Positions 29,332-37,709 of a stretch of DNA of 37,709 bases are shown here, piece after piece. How positions within the stretch are numbered: the stretch's first letter is position 1; every line of letters starts with the position of its first letter. This DNA is from JBNKHG01 sp050290225 (GTDB lineage Bacteria; Pseudomonadota; Gammaproteobacteria; Pseudomonadales; Cellvibrionaceae): positions 1 to 37,709 of the forward strand of contig JBNKHG010000087.1 in assembly GCA_050290225.1 (NCBI GenBank), read 5' to 3'. Under the pieces are notes generated by a model. It was given only the letters and a program-made list of their open reading frames with translations. It did not search any database and was not told the DNA's origin. Position numbers and translations under genes: made by a program.

Positions 29332-30423
29332 ATGCGCGCGTATCTTGTTGTCGTTGCCATTCTGGCGGTGATATTTGGTGGACTTGCCCTGGTGCTGGGT
29401 GGCAGGAGCCTGTCCGGTGGAGAACGGGGATTCCAGCCACCGCCGGTGAAGGTGGAGGTCGCCGAGGCCAGGGTTGAGGACCGCACCCGCTACGTGCAAG
29501 CGGTGGGCAGCTTGAGGGCACGCTACGGGGTGGATGTCACCAGTGAGAGCAGCGGCCAGGTGGTGGAAATCAATTTTGAGTCCGGCGACCAGGTCAGCCA
29601 GGGGCAACTGCTGCTGGTGTTAAACCATAAGCAGGAAGATGCTGCCTACGCCAGTCAGCGGGCGGCACTGGATTTGGCTCAACTACAGTATGATCGCGAC
29701 AAACAGCTGCTGGCCAAGCGATCCATTTCCCGCACCCAGTTCGACCAGTCTCGCTCCAGACTCGACCAGGCCAAGGCTCAACTGGCGGAAACCGAAGCAC
29801 GCCTGGCCAACAAGCGTATTCGCGCCGCCTTTGACGGCACTGTGGGGATTCGTGATGTACAGTTGGGGGACTATGTCTCTCCCGGTGACAAAATCACCAC
29901 CCTCCAGAACCTGTCCGAGCTGGAGCTCGATTTTTCAGTTCCCGCCCAGCTGGTACCCCTGATCAAGCCTGGCCTGCCGGTGGAGTTCCGTGTGTCGGCC
30001 TACCCGGGCACGGTGTTCACGGGTGAGGTCATCGCCTTGAATGCCAAGGTGGAAACCAGCACCCGTAATCTGCGGGTCAGGGCCAGGGTCAGTGGTGAAA
30101 CCGGCTTGTTGCCGGGCATGTTTGCCGAGGTGCGGGTGTCAGTGGGGGAGCCCGTAGGGGTGGTGGTGGTGCCGGAGACGGCCATCAGCTACTCTCTCCA
30201 CGGTAACAGTGTCTATGTGGTGGAGAACGGTGATAGCGGTTTACATGTCCGTGATCAGATCGTAACCACCGGTGAGGTGCGTCAAGGACGAATCAGTGTT
30301 CTTTCCGGGTTATCCGCAGGCCAATCGGTGGTGAGCGCCGGTCAAAACAAACTTTACCCTGGAGCGGCAGTCGCCCCGGCAACGGACAGCACGTCCGCCC
30401 AGCCGAAACAAGCGGAAAACTGA
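29332..30423 (+). CDS. RND efflux periplasmic adaptor (membrane fusion protein)
   Basis: A 363-residue adaptor that links an inner-membrane RND pump to an outer-membrane channel. An N-terminal hydrophobic anchor (residues 4-24) is followed by the lipoyl-type hairpin (TSESSGQVVEINFESGDQV, then RAAFDGTVGIRDVQLGDYVSPG), an alpha-helical coiled-coil hairpin at about 100-165 rich in Q, D and L, a beta-barrel, and a membrane-proximal domain (VPETAISY, VVSAGQNKL). AAAGGA before the ATG is the ribosome binding site. The pump gene starts 4 bases after its stop. No outer-membrane channel gene is adjacent, so a TolC-like protein encoded elsewhere is needed. Confidence 0.93.
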   Translation: MRAYLVVVAILAVIFGGLALVLGGRSLSGGERGFQPPPVKVEVAEARVEDRTRYVQAVGSLRARYGVDVTSESSGQVVEINFESGDQVSQGQLLLVLNHKQEDAAYASQRAALDLAQLQYDRDKQLLAKRSISRTQFDQSRSRLDQAKAQLAETEARLANKRIRAAFDGTVGIRDVQLGDYVSPGDKITTLQNLSELELDFSVPAQLVPLIKPGLPVEFRVSAYPGTVFTGEVIALNAKVETSTRNLRVRARVSGETGLLPGMFAEVRVSVGEPVGVVVVPETAISYSLHGNSVYVVENGDSGLHVRDQIVTTGEVRQGRISVLSGLSAGQSVVSAGQNKLYPGAAVAPATDSTSAQPKQAEN

Positions 30424-30427
30424 GCTC

Positions 30428-33400
30428 ATGAAATTTACCGATCTGTTTATCAAGCGCCCCGTGCTGGCACTGGTGGTCAGCGCCCTGATCGTGTTGCTGG
30501 GATTTCAAGCCTCACGGCAATTGCCGATCAGCGAGTATCCCCTGGTGGAGGAAAGCCAGATCTCGGTTAGTACAACTTACCCCGGCGCCAGTGCCAGCAC
30601 TGTCCAGGGCTTTGTCACTACACCGTTGCAACAACGTATTGCTGCGGCTCAGGGCGTGGACTATATCACTTCCAACAGTGCTCCCAGCGTTTCCACCATC
30701 ACTGTCCATGTGCGGTTGGGAGAGGACGCTAATGCTGTTCTCACCCAGGTGATCAGCAAAGTCAATGAAGCTAAAGGCGATCTTCCCCAGGCGGCGCTGG
30801 ACCCTGTTGTGAGTCTTGGCACACCCGGCGGCGCATTGATGTATGTCGGCTTCCAAAGCAGTGAACTCAGCATCGAGCAGATGTCGGACTACCTGATTCG
30901 GGCGGTGCAGCCGGAGTTGGCCACTATCGAGGGCGTGGGTGAGGCAGAAGTGCTCGGCGCCAAGTATTTTGCCATGCGGGTGTGGCTGGATCCGGCGCGA
31001 ATGGCTGAATACGGCGTGACTGCTGAAGATGTGCGCGATGCCATCAGCCGCAACAACTATATCTCCGCTGCCGGCCAGACCAAGGGCGAGATGGTACTGG
31101 CCAGCGTTACCGCGGAAACCGACCTGCGCGACCCGGATAAGTTCGGCGAGATGGTCGTACGCCATCAGGGGGATCAGCGGGTGCGCCTCTCCGATGTGGC
31201 GGAACTGGAATTGAGCAGTGAAGACAGCGACTTCTTTGTCACTTCCAGTGGTCGGGAAGCGGTGTTTGTGGGGGTGCAGGCCGCTCCCGGCGCCAACCCG
31301 CTGGATGTGGCCAGTCGCATCAAGGCGCGTTTGCCCGATATTGTCGTCAAGATGCCCGGTGACATGACCGCTTTTATCGATTTCGACGCATCGGTGTTTA
31401 TCGACGCGGCGGTTAAGGAGGTGGTGCAGACGCTGCTGGAAGCCACACTGATCGTGGTATTGGTTATCCTGCTGTTTCTCGGTTCGATCCGGGTGGTGGT
31501 GATTCCCATTGTGGCGATTCCGCTGTCGCTGGTGGGGGTGCTGTTCCTGATGTATGCCGCCGGTTTCTCTCTCAACCTGTTGACGCTGCTGGCGCTCGTG
31601 CTGGCCATCGGCCTGGTGGTGGACGATGCGATCGTGGTGGTGGAAAACGTGCACCGTTTTATCGAGGCGGGGGATAAACCGTTTGAGGCTGCCCTCAAGG
31701 GGGCGCGGCAGGTGGCAATGCCCGTGATCGCCATGACCCTGACCCTGGCGGCTGTCTATGCGCCTATTGGTTTTCTGGGGGGGCTGACCGGCACCCTGTT
31801 TACCGAGTTCGCCTTTAGTCTGGCTGGAGCCGTCATCGTCTCAGGTGTCATCGCCCTGACCCTCAGCCCGATGATGTGCGCGTACCTTTTGACCGATCAC
31901 GGGCACCAGGGCAAATGGGCCGACTGGATGGATGAGCGTTTTGAAAAATTGCGCTGCCAATATCATCGCGCCCTGGCCTCCTGTCTCACCCATCGCGGAG
32001 CGGTGGCGTTGTTCTGCGGGGGGGTTATCTGCAGCCTCCCGTTTTTGTTTGGGTTGATGCGTAGCGAGTTGGCGCCGGAAGAGGACCGGGGTGTCATCTT
32101 TATCTCGGCGAGTAAGCCGGAGGGCGCCAACCTCGAATACGTGAAGCGTTATGTCAGAGGGTTTGAAGATATTTATAGCGCCTTTCCCGCCTATTCAAAG
32201 TCATTCCAGTTTAATAGTCCGTCCAGAGTCATCGGTGGCATGATTTTGAAACCCTGGAATGAGCGCGAGAAGAGCCAACAGGAAATCCACCGGGAATTAC
32301 AGGGCAGAATGTCTGCAAACCCGGGACTGGAAGTCTTTACCTTTGCCAGACCTGCGCTGCCCGGCGCGGCCTCCGGTTTGCCGGTGCAGTTTGTGGTAGC
32401 GGCGACCGCTGACTACGAATCCGTCTACGGGGTCGCAGAGGAGGTGGTTCAGGCTGCTCGTCGGTCAGGGCTGTTTATGTTTGTGCAAAACGGTCTCAAA
32501 TTTAATCGCCCGGAAATCTCCGTTTCAATAGATCGAGCGAAGGCGGCGCGGTTGGGGATTTCAATGAGATCCATCGGCGACACCTTATCGGTCATGCTGG
32601 GGGAGGGGGAGTTGAATCGATTTGCCATGAACGGGCGCAGTTACAAGGTAATTCCCCAGGCTGCGAGGAATTTCCGTCTCAGCCAGGAGTGGCTGGAACG
32701 ATACTACCTGCGAACCGAAACCGGCGAGCTGATTCCGTTGTCAACCGTGATAAAGCTTGAGCGCAAAATCGAGCCCAATACCCGGGCTCAGTACCAGCAA
32801 CTCAACAGTACTACGATCCAGGGCCTGTTGACGCCGGGAGTCAGCCTGGGTGAAGGGCTGGATTTTCTGACCGACAAGGCCAATGCAATCGCGCCGCCGG
32901 GGTTCCGGGTGGGTTACGAGGGGGCGTCGCGTCAGTTCAAGCAGGAGGGCAGTAGCCTGATGTCGCTGTTTGTCGTGTCTGTGGTTGCCATCTTCCTGGT
33001 GCTGGCTGCCCAGTTCAACAGCTTCCGTGACCCGATTGTGATTCTGTTGAGCGTCCCCATGTCGGTGTTTGGGGCCGCGTTGCCGCTGGTATTGGGGACG
33101 GCAACGCTGAATATCTATACCCAGGTGGGCTTGTTGACCCTGATCGGGTTGATCACAAAGCACGGGATTCTGATCGTTGAGTTTGCCAATGAACGTCTGC
33201 GCGATGGGCTGGATGCCCGGAATGCGGTGCTGGAGGCGGCTTCCCTGCGTCTGCGGCCGGTGCTGATGACCACAGCGGCCACCGTACTGGGTGTGGTACC
33301 GTTATTGATCGCGGTAGGTGCCGGGGCCAACAGCCGCTTCAGTATCGGCCTGGTGATTGCCAGTGGCATGACTATCGGCACGGTCTTCACCCTGTTTGTG

Positions 33401-33505
33401 GTGCCGGTGTTTTACCTGTTGATGCACCGCTTGCGTGCTCCCGAAGTTCCCGCCGCAGAGGTCAAAGCCAAATCCGAGCCGGTGGCGGGTGACGCGTTGC
33501 TGTGA
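30428..33505 (+). CDS. RND multidrug efflux permease (HAE-1 family)
   Basis: A 1025-residue proton-driven inner-membrane pump of the AcrB/MexI type, normal length for the family. It has the first helix (PVLALVVSALIVLLGF), the first periplasmic porter domain (DYITSNSAPSVSTITVHV), a block of helices at about 335-510 with the proton-relay pair Asp399-Asp400 in GLVVDDAIVVVEN, the second periplasmic domain, and the final helix bundle with TLIGLITKHGILIVEFANE. Substrates are likely hydrophobic drugs or metabolites; none can be inferred. Co-transcribed with the adaptor and overlapping the next gene by 4 bases. No local regulator gene (TetR type) is adjacent. Confidence 0.95.
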   Translation: MKFTDLFIKRPVLALVVSALIVLLGFQASRQLPISEYPLVEESQISVSTTYPGASASTVQGFVTTPLQQRIAAAQGVDYITSNSAPSVSTITVHVRLGEDANAVLTQVISKVNEAKGDLPQAALDPVVSLGTPGGALMYVGFQSSELSIEQMSDYLIRAVQPELATIEGVGEAEVLGAKYFAMRVWLDPARMAEYGVTAEDVRDAISRNNYISAAGQTKGEMVLASVTAETDLRDPDKFGEMVVRHQGDQRVRLSDVAELELSSEDSDFFVTSSGREAVFVGVQAAPGANPLDVASRIKARLPDIVVKMPGDMTAFIDFDASVFIDAAVKEVVQTLLEATLIVVLVILLFLGSIRVVVIPIVAIPLSLVGVLFLMYAAGFSLNLLTLLALVLAIGLVVDDAIVVVENVHRFIEAGDKPFEAALKGARQVAMPVIAMTLTLAAVYAPIGFLGGLTGTLFTEFAFSLAGAVIVSGVIALTLSPMMCAYLLTDHGHQGKWADWMDERFEKLRCQYHRALASCLTHRGAVALFCGGVICSLPFLFGLMRSELAPEEDRGVIFISASKPEGANLEYVKRYVRGFEDIYSAFPAYSKSFQFNSPSRVIGGMILKPWNEREKSQQEIHRELQGRMSANPGLEVFTFARPALPGAASGLPVQFVVAATADYESVYGVAEEVVQAARRSGLFMFVQNGLKFNRPEISVSIDRAKAARLGISMRSIGDTLSVMLGEGELNRFAMNGRSYKVIPQAARNFRLSQEWLERYYLRTETGELIPLSTVIKLERKIEPNTRAQYQQLNSTTIQGLLTPGVSLGEGLDFLTDKANAIAPPGFRVGYEGASRQFKQEGSSLMSLFVVSVVAIFLVLAAQFNSFRDPIVILLSVPMSVFGAALPLVLGTATLNIYTQVGLLTLIGLITKHGILIVEFANERLRDGLDARNAVLEAASLRLRPVLMTTAATVLGVVPLLIAVGAGANSRFSIGLVIASGMTIGTVFTLFVVPVFYLLMHRLRAPEVPAAEVKAKSEPVAGDALL

Positions 33506-34179
33506 ATATACTCACCGCCGTTCCCACAGCCCTGCAGGTCAGCTGTTGGGTGATCTGTGCCCTGGCCTGGAGCCTGGCGCTGTACCAGGCTCCCTGGCGG
33601 GCGCTGCTGAGCGTGCCGGCGCGACAACACCTGCTGTTGGGGGCCACCCTTTTTCAGGGTTGTTTCTGGCTGTTGAATATCGAAGTGCGCGATGCGTTGG
33701 CGATTCACCCCCTGGCGGTGACCGTTATGGTCATGGTATTTGGCTGGGCGCTGGCGGTGGTGGCCGGCTCACTGGCCCTGGTGCTCAGTATGGGATTGAG
33801 TGGCCTGGGGAGTGGGGAGCTGATTTGGAGCAATTACCCGGTGGACCTGGTGCTGTCGGTGATACTGACCGCGACGGCCAGTTATGGCGTGTTGTTGGTG
33901 GTCAGGCAAATTCAATTGCGCAATCTGTTTGTGTATATGCTCGGGGGTGGATTTTTCGGTGCCATGATCGCGGTGCAGATAATGGTGGGCGGCGGCGTGC
34001 TCCTGTTACACCTGTGTGCTGCCGATGCGCTGGCTTCCATGGTGGAAGAGCACTACCTGATCTTTATGTTGCTGATGTTTCCAGAGGGCTTTGTTAACGG
34101 TGCGATCATCAGCGCTCTAACGGTGTTATGGCCCGATATCGTCAAAACCTTCGACGATCACCACTACCTGGACCCTTGA
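33502..34179 (+). CDS. CbiM-like energy-coupling-factor transporter membrane protein
   Basis: A 225-residue polytopic membrane protein with about six helices and the sequence FPEGFVNGAIIS near the end, which resembles the conserved region of energy-coupling-factor permease proteins of the CbiM/NikM-related kind. Such S-component proteins take up metal ions or vitamins with an ATPase and a T component. Neither partner is nearby, and the usual N-terminal metal-binding Met-His of CbiM is not present (the product starts MNILTAV). The GTG start overlaps the pump stop as GTGA, so it is translationally coupled to the efflux operon, an unusual place for such a protein. Family call moderately sure, function unsure. 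Confidence 0.6.
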   Translation: MNILTAVPTALQVSCWVICALAWSLALYQAPWRALLSVPARQHLLLGATLFQGCFWLLNIEVRDALAIHPLAVTVMVMVFGWALAVVAGSLALVLSMGLSGLGSGELIWSNYPVDLVLSVILTATASYGVLLVVRQIQLRNLFVYMLGGGFFGAMIAVQIMVGGGVLLLHLCAADALASMVEEHYLIFMLLMFPEGFVNGAIISALTVLWPDIVKTFDDHHYLDP

Positions 34180-34187
34180 GTCCTGCA

Positions 34188-34212
34188 CTGGCACCCGTCG
34201 GGCGGGAGCCAG
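34188..34212. terminator. Hairpin between the efflux operon and tyrS
   Basis: CTGGC-A-CCCG, loop TCGGG, CGGG-A-GCCAG: a 9-bp stem with one A-A mismatch, starting 9 bases after the last gene of the operon and lying between convergent genes. No T-tract on either strand; it may serve both directions. Confidence 0.5.
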
Positions 34213-34270
34213 AGGATACAGGCGATGACGGTCTCTTCCTTCGTGACTCTAACCTACGGCCGTTTACCTG

Positions 34271-34309
34271 CACCCGTTCAAACAGCTACCTACACCCGTT
34301 CGAACAGTT
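34271..34309. repeat. 22-base duplication at the 3' end of tyrS
   Basis: CACCCGTTCAAACAGCT (34271-34287) and CACCCGTTCGAACAGTT (34293-34309) agree at 15 of 17 positions with a 22-base period. The second contains the last codons of tyrS on the - strand; the first lies just after its stop codon. Confidence 0.7.
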
Positions 34310-35597
34310 GGAATTTTTTCTTTCCCAGTTTCACCAGGTAGAAACGTCCGTGCATGGCGCTTGCCGTTTCGAAGCAGCTAGCGGCGTTAAGGTCGTCGTT
34401 GTGTGACAGTGGACGGCCGTTGATCAGTACCGCCTGTCGCTGTAAAGCGTCCTTGACCTGTTTGCCCGACTGCACAAGTCCGCTTTCGGTCAGCAGCATC
34501 GGCAGCGAGTGGTTTGCCAGTTCCCGAGTGGTGAGTGCCTGGAAGGGAATGCCGTCCAGTTTCAGTTGTTCCCAGTCACTCTGGCTCAGAGATTCCAGCC
34601 TCCCCTGGAACAGGGCATCGGTAATTCGCTGTGCCGCTGCCAAGCCCGCTTCACCGTGCACCAGGTGAGTCACTTCCCGGGCCAGCACTTTTTGTGCATC
34701 GCGTTGTCCCCGGTTGTATTCCAAGTTGGCTTCGATACCGTCGATCACCCGGGTATCGAGAAAGGTAAAGTAGCGCAGAAAGCGACAGGCGTCTTCATCG
34801 GCGGTATTAAGCCAGAACTGGTAAAACGCATAGGGGGAGGTTTTATTGGCATCCAGCCACACGGTACCGGATTCGGTTTTACCGAACTTGGTGCCGTCGG
34901 ATTTGGTGATCAGGGGCACCGTCAATCCAAACACCTGCTCGCCGTTGAGTCGGCGGGTTAAATCGATACCTTCGGTAATATTGCCCCACTGGTCTGAACC
35001 GCCGATTTGCAGACTGCAGTCATGGCGTCGGTTGAGTTCGGCAAAATCGTAGGATTGCAGCAGCATATAACTGAATTCAGTAAAGGAGATCCCTGCGCCT
35101 TCCCGCTCGAGGCGTTGTTGTACCGATTCTTTCTTGATCATCTGGTTAACGGCAAAGTGCTTACCCACGTCGCGCAGAAAATCCAGGGTACTGATGTCGC
35201 CGATCCAGTCCAGGTTGTTGACCATAATGGCGGGCTGTTGTTCAGGGGGGTTGCTCTCGAAATCCAGAAAGCGCGAAATTTGACCCTGTAAACGGTCGAC
35301 CCAGGCTCTGACAGTGTCGGCCGTATTGAGTGAGCGCTCCTGGGCTTTGAAACTGGGGTCACCTATCATACCGGTGGCGCCGCCCACCAGCGCGATCGGT
35401 TGGTGTCCGGCCAGCTGGCAGCGACGCAGGATCAGCAGCGGCACCAGGTGCCCAAGGTGCAGACTGTCGGCAGTGGGATCGAAGCCACAATAGACACGGC
35501 GGCTGCCCGAGGCCAGGTGTTGCCGGATCTCCTGTTCGCCCGTCATTTGGGCGATCAGGCCGCGGGATTGCAGGTCGTCTATCACGTTTACTGACAC
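34290..35597 (-). CDS. tyrS: Tyrosyl-tRNA synthetase
   Basis: Class I aminoacyl-tRNA synthetase attaching tyrosine to its tRNA. The signature is HLGH at residues 47-50 and KFGKT at 237-241 in place of KMSKS, as in bacterial TyrS. Other landmarks are YCGFDPTADSLHLGH, GGATGMIGDPS, the tyrosine-binding YMLLQSYDF and QIGGSDQWGN. A C-terminal S4 RNA-binding domain (residues about 365-430, QVKDALQRQAVLINGRPL) closes the 435-residue protein. The frame is open far upstream, but the GTG at 35597 follows AGGAG (35609-35605) by a normal spacing and begins at the usual TyrS N-terminus. It is convergent with the efflux operon. Confidence 0.95.
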   Translation of the reverse strand: MSVNVIDDLQSRGLIAQMTGEQEIRQHLASGSRRVYCGFDPTADSLHLGHLVPLLILRRCQLAGHQPIALVGGATGMIGDPSFKAQERSLNTADTVRAWVDRLQGQISRFLDFESNPPEQQPAIMVNNLDWIGDISTLDFLRDVGKHFAVNQMIKKESVQQRLEREGAGISFTEFSYMLLQSYDFAELNRRHDCSLQIGGSDQWGNITEGIDLTRRLNGEQVFGLTVPLITKSDGTKFGKTESGTVWLDANKTSPYAFYQFWLNTADEDACRFLRYFTFLDTRVIDGIEANLEYNRGQRDAQKVLAREVTHLVHGEAGLAAAQRITDALFQGRLESLSQSDWEQLKLDGIPFQALTTRELANHSLPMLLTESGLVQSGKQVKDALQRQAVLINGRPLSHNDDLNAASCFETASAMHGRFYLVKLGKKKFQLFERV

Positions 35598-35933
35598 TTT
35601 GGGACTCCTGTCGGATGGGTTGCCAGGGTAATCGGCAAAGTCACGTTTATAACCTGTCGTCGCTTCGGCGGCTATCGTTGCATTTGATGATACGAAGGCG
35701 TCTGTCTCCGGGCGAGCCCACAAGCGCCCCTGGCCGTGTTGCACGGCTTGTAAATGGCACCACCATTCACTGCGCCTTGCTGGTGACGTTTGCCGGTTCG
35801 TTAAAAGCATGCGAACTTCTGACCCAAGACACTAGCGGCCTTTTCTTGCAATCCCGTTATAATGGCGCGTAAGTTGAATTCGGCTCCTGTAGAAGTAAGT
35901 TGACGAAACGTTGTGAACGGTTGAGGGCGGCAC
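35598..35933. other. Divergent upstream region of tyrS and the AGCS symporter
   Basis: 336 bases without a gene. A TATAAT at 35858-35863 is a good -10 element for the symporter; no consensus -35 is seen at the right distance. TTGACG near 35900 lacks a matching -10. No T-box or other leader structure is recognisable ahead of tyrS. Confidence 0.4.
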
Positions 35934-37298
35934 ATGGAAGCATTAACAGCATTGATTACACGGATTAACGGCGTTGTCTGGGGTCCCTGGATGCTGGGGT
36001 TGATTTTGGGTGTCGGGCTGTTCCTGATGCTGGGGCTGCGGTTGATGCCCATCCTCAAGCTGGGCACCGGCTTTCGCCTGCTGTGGAGTGGTCGCCGCGC
36101 AAAAGCGGGGGAGGCCGACAGTGGGCAGATATCGCCTTTCCAGGCGTTGATGACCGCCATGTCCGCCACGGTGGGTACCGGTAATATTGCCGGGGTCGCC
36201 ACCGCTGTCTTCTTGGGAGGGCCGGGTGCCCTGTTTTGGATGTGGTGTACGGCCCTGGTGGGTATGGCCACCAAATTTGCCGAAGCTGTGTTGGCCGTGA
36301 AATACCGGGAAGTGGATGAAAAAGGCAACCATGTTGGTGGCCCCATGTATTACATCAAAAACGGGCTGGGACAGAAATGGACCTGGTTGGGTACGGTGTT
36401 TGCCGTGTTCGGCGCGCTTGCCGGTTTTGGTATTGGCAATACGGTGCAGTCCAACTCGGTGGCGGCTGTGCTGGAGGCCAACTTTGGCCTCAATGTCTGG
36501 GTCAGCGGCCTGGTGATGATGGTGCTGGTGGGTTTGGTATTGATTGGTGGTATCAAGCGTATCGGTTCGGTGGCCGGCGCTTTGGTACCCTTTATGGCGC
36601 TGGCTTATATTGGTTCCGGCCTGTTGGTGCTGGTTATAAATGCGGCAGCGATCCCTGAGGCGTTTGCGATGGTCATTGAATACGCCTTTACACCTGCGGC
36701 TGCCGAAGGGGGCTTCGCCGGCGCGGCCGTGTGGGCTGCTATCCGATTCGGGGTGGCCCGTGGCGTCTTCTCTAACGAAGCGGGCCTGGGCTCAGCCCCC
36801 ATCGCACATGCGGCGGCCCAGACTAAAGACCCCATACGTCAGGGTATGGTGGCCATGTTGGGCACCTTTCTCGATACTATCGTCATTTGTACCATCACCG
36901 GTCTGGTGATTGTCACCAGCGGAGCCTGGACTGCTGGCGAGTCCGGCGCTGCCCTGACATCGGCCGCCTTTGCCAGCGCTTTACCCGGTGTGGGGAATTA
37001 CCTGGTCGCCATCGGTCTGGCGATTTTTGCCTTTACCACGATGATCGGATGGTCCTTTTACGGAGAACGTTGTGTGGAGTACCTGTTTGGGGTCAAGGCG
37101 ATTACGCCCTACCGGATTCTATGGGTTGTGGCTATTCCGTTAGGTGCCGGCGTGAACCTGGGTTTTGTCTGGCTGGTGGCCGATACCTTGAATGCCATGA
37201 TGGCGCTGCCCAATTTGGTGGCGCTGGTGTTGTTGAGTCCGGTGGTGTTCAAATTGACCCGGGAATTTTTTGCCAAACCGATGCGGCAGGAAGCTTGA
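35934..37298 (+). CDS. Sodium:alanine/glycine symporter (AGCS family)
   Basis: A 454-residue inner-membrane transporter with about eleven helices that imports alanine, glycine or a similar amino acid with sodium. The family signature is clear: SPFQALMTAMSATVGTGNIAG (residues ~67-87), GPGALFWMWCTALVGMATKFAE, GGPMYYI, and the conserved GVFSNEAGLGSAPIAHAAA near residue 280. GTFLDTIVICTITG and GWSFYGERCVEYLFG complete the core. Length is typical. It is transcribed away from tyrS and appears to be a single-gene unit. Confidence 0.93.
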   Translation: MEALTALITRINGVVWGPWMLGLILGVGLFLMLGLRLMPILKLGTGFRLLWSGRRAKAGEADSGQISPFQALMTAMSATVGTGNIAGVATAVFLGGPGALFWMWCTALVGMATKFAEAVLAVKYREVDEKGNHVGGPMYYIKNGLGQKWTWLGTVFAVFGALAGFGIGNTVQSNSVAAVLEANFGLNVWVSGLVMMVLVGLVLIGGIKRIGSVAGALVPFMALAYIGSGLLVLVINAAAIPEAFAMVIEYAFTPAAAEGGFAGAAVWAAIRFGVARGVFSNEAGLGSAPIAHAAAQTKDPIRQGMVAMLGTFLDTIVICTITGLVIVTSGAWTAGESGAALTSAAFASALPGVGNYLVAIGLAIFAFTTMIGWSFYGERCVEYLFGVKAITPYRILWVVAIPLGAGVNLGFVWLVADTLNAMMALPNLVALVLLSPVVFKLTREFFAKPMRQEA

Positions 37299-37390
37299 GG
37301 GCGTTTATCCGGGAACCGCATTTTCGGACGCGCATTAATAATGTGTAAAATTTAGTGGGTAGTTTAGGGTTGGTTTAAACTGCCAGACCG
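37299..37390. other. Intergenic spacer after the symporter
   Basis: AT-richer stretch with no gene and no clear terminator hairpin, leading into the inverted-repeat element at 37391. Confidence 0.4.
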
Positions 37391-37510
37391 CCAAGGGGTG
37401 AAGGGGGTATTGACGCCGCGATACGGCCGCCGGAGTGCCGGACCACCTTGGCCGTAATCGCTTGTCGGGGCGTCCTTGCCCCTGCTTACAATACCCCCTT
37501 CACCCCTTGG
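37391..37510. repeat. 120-bp element with perfect 22-bp inverted repeats
   Basis: The arms 37391-37412 (starting CCAAGGGGTGAAGGG) and 37489-37510 are exact reverse complements. Inside are two further hairpins: TACGGCC/GGCCGTA (about 37422-37456) and GGGGC/GCCCC with a 6-base loop (37467-37482). The whole can fold as a branched stem on either strand. It carries no frame of note. A MITE-like mobile repeat, a REP-type cluster or a structured RNA are all possible. Confidence 0.75.
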
Positions 37511-37642
37511 CTCAGCACTTCGAAATTTACATCCTGCCAATTCCAAGGCCCGAGCCCCCTGACTTCGTACTTCGAACCATAAGCAAAGTGATAATTTTCC
37601 AGGGGGACAGAGCAGCGACACTGTTTAATCCGGAGTTCTGAG

Positions 37643-37695
37643 CCGAGGGGAGACAGGGGTGTTGTAAGCAGGGCACAGGGATGTGCCCGACAAGC
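37643..37695 (+). repeat. Diverged second copy of one arm and hairpin of the element
   Basis: CCGAGGGG at 37643 through TGTAAGCA at 37670 matches the - strand of 37483-37510 at 23 of 28 positions. A hairpin GGGCAC-AGGGAT-GTGCCC and then GACAAGC (37671-37695) follow, in the same order as GGGGC-AAGGAC-GCCCC and GACAAGC in the first copy. The rest of this copy may lie beyond the window edge. Confidence 0.65.
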
Positions 37696-37709
37696 CCTTC
37701 AAACAGGGT

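Noticed and set aside
30512..31654. - strand frame (380 residues, histidine-rich) opposite the RND pump
   Set aside because: Histidine/glutamine-rich composition is the complement of hydrophobic codons in the pump; no independent evidence.
37391..37695. Integron attC-type recombination sites
   Set aside because: The arms lack the conserved GTTRRRY/RYYYAAC core ends, and no integrase or cassette gene is in view.

Overview
The window looks like a chromosomal segment of a plant-polysaccharide-degrading gammaproteobacterium of the Cellvibrio/Saccharophagus type. The inference rests on a dense run of secreted and lipoprotein glycoside hydrolases (including a GH62 and a GH31 with a PA14 domain), next to ordinary gammaproteobacterial genes (avtA, tyrS, an RND efflux operon, an AGCS symporter). 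No rRNA, tRNA or taxonomic marker beyond tyrS is present, so the assignment is from gene content only.

Region 1 (1-20120) is a carbohydrate-utilisation locus. It opens with the end of an MFS sugar porter. On the + strand follow a GH62 arabinofuranosidase lipoprotein, a GH29 fucosidase, a GH31 alpha-xylosidase-like lipoprotein with PA14, a small two-helix membrane protein and a LuxR-type HTH remnant. A beta-L-arabinofuranosidase (GH127 type) lies on the - strand and is divergent from a second + strand run: GH97, a CE20-like acetylesterase, GH27 alpha-galactosidase, GH97 with a shifted C-terminus, a CE4 deacetylase and a third GH97. Almost every enzyme removes a side group (arabinose, fucose, xylose, galactose, acetyl). 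No backbone-cleaving endo-enzyme, TonB receptor or regulator is in view, so the locus should act on oligosaccharides made by enzymes encoded elsewhere.

Region 2 (20121-22375) is a scar around an IS110-family insertion sequence. It holds a truncated ORF with a strong ribosome binding site, short direct repeats, the DEDD transposase (- strand), and folded non-coding blocks on both sides of the transposase. The upstream block buries the transposase ribosome binding site in a stem.

Region 3 (22376-29115) has avtA (-), then on the + strand a GST-like protein, a class V aminotransferase, a CaiB/BaiF CoA-transferase or racemase, a metallo-beta-lactamase-fold hydrolase, a hemerythrin and a methyltransferase. 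The CoA-transferase leader can pair an anti-Shine-Dalgarno sequence with its ribosome binding site around a perfect palindrome. Two unrelated short tandem repeat arrays (16 bp x5 and 12 bp x4) lie between genes.

Region 4 (29332-37709) has an RND efflux adaptor-pump pair overlapping a CbiM-like membrane protein, tyrS on the - strand, an AGCS sodium:amino-acid symporter, and a terminal non-coding region. That region carries a 120-bp element with perfect 22-bp inverted repeats and a second, diverged copy of one of its arms, whose hairpin stem differs by compensating changes.
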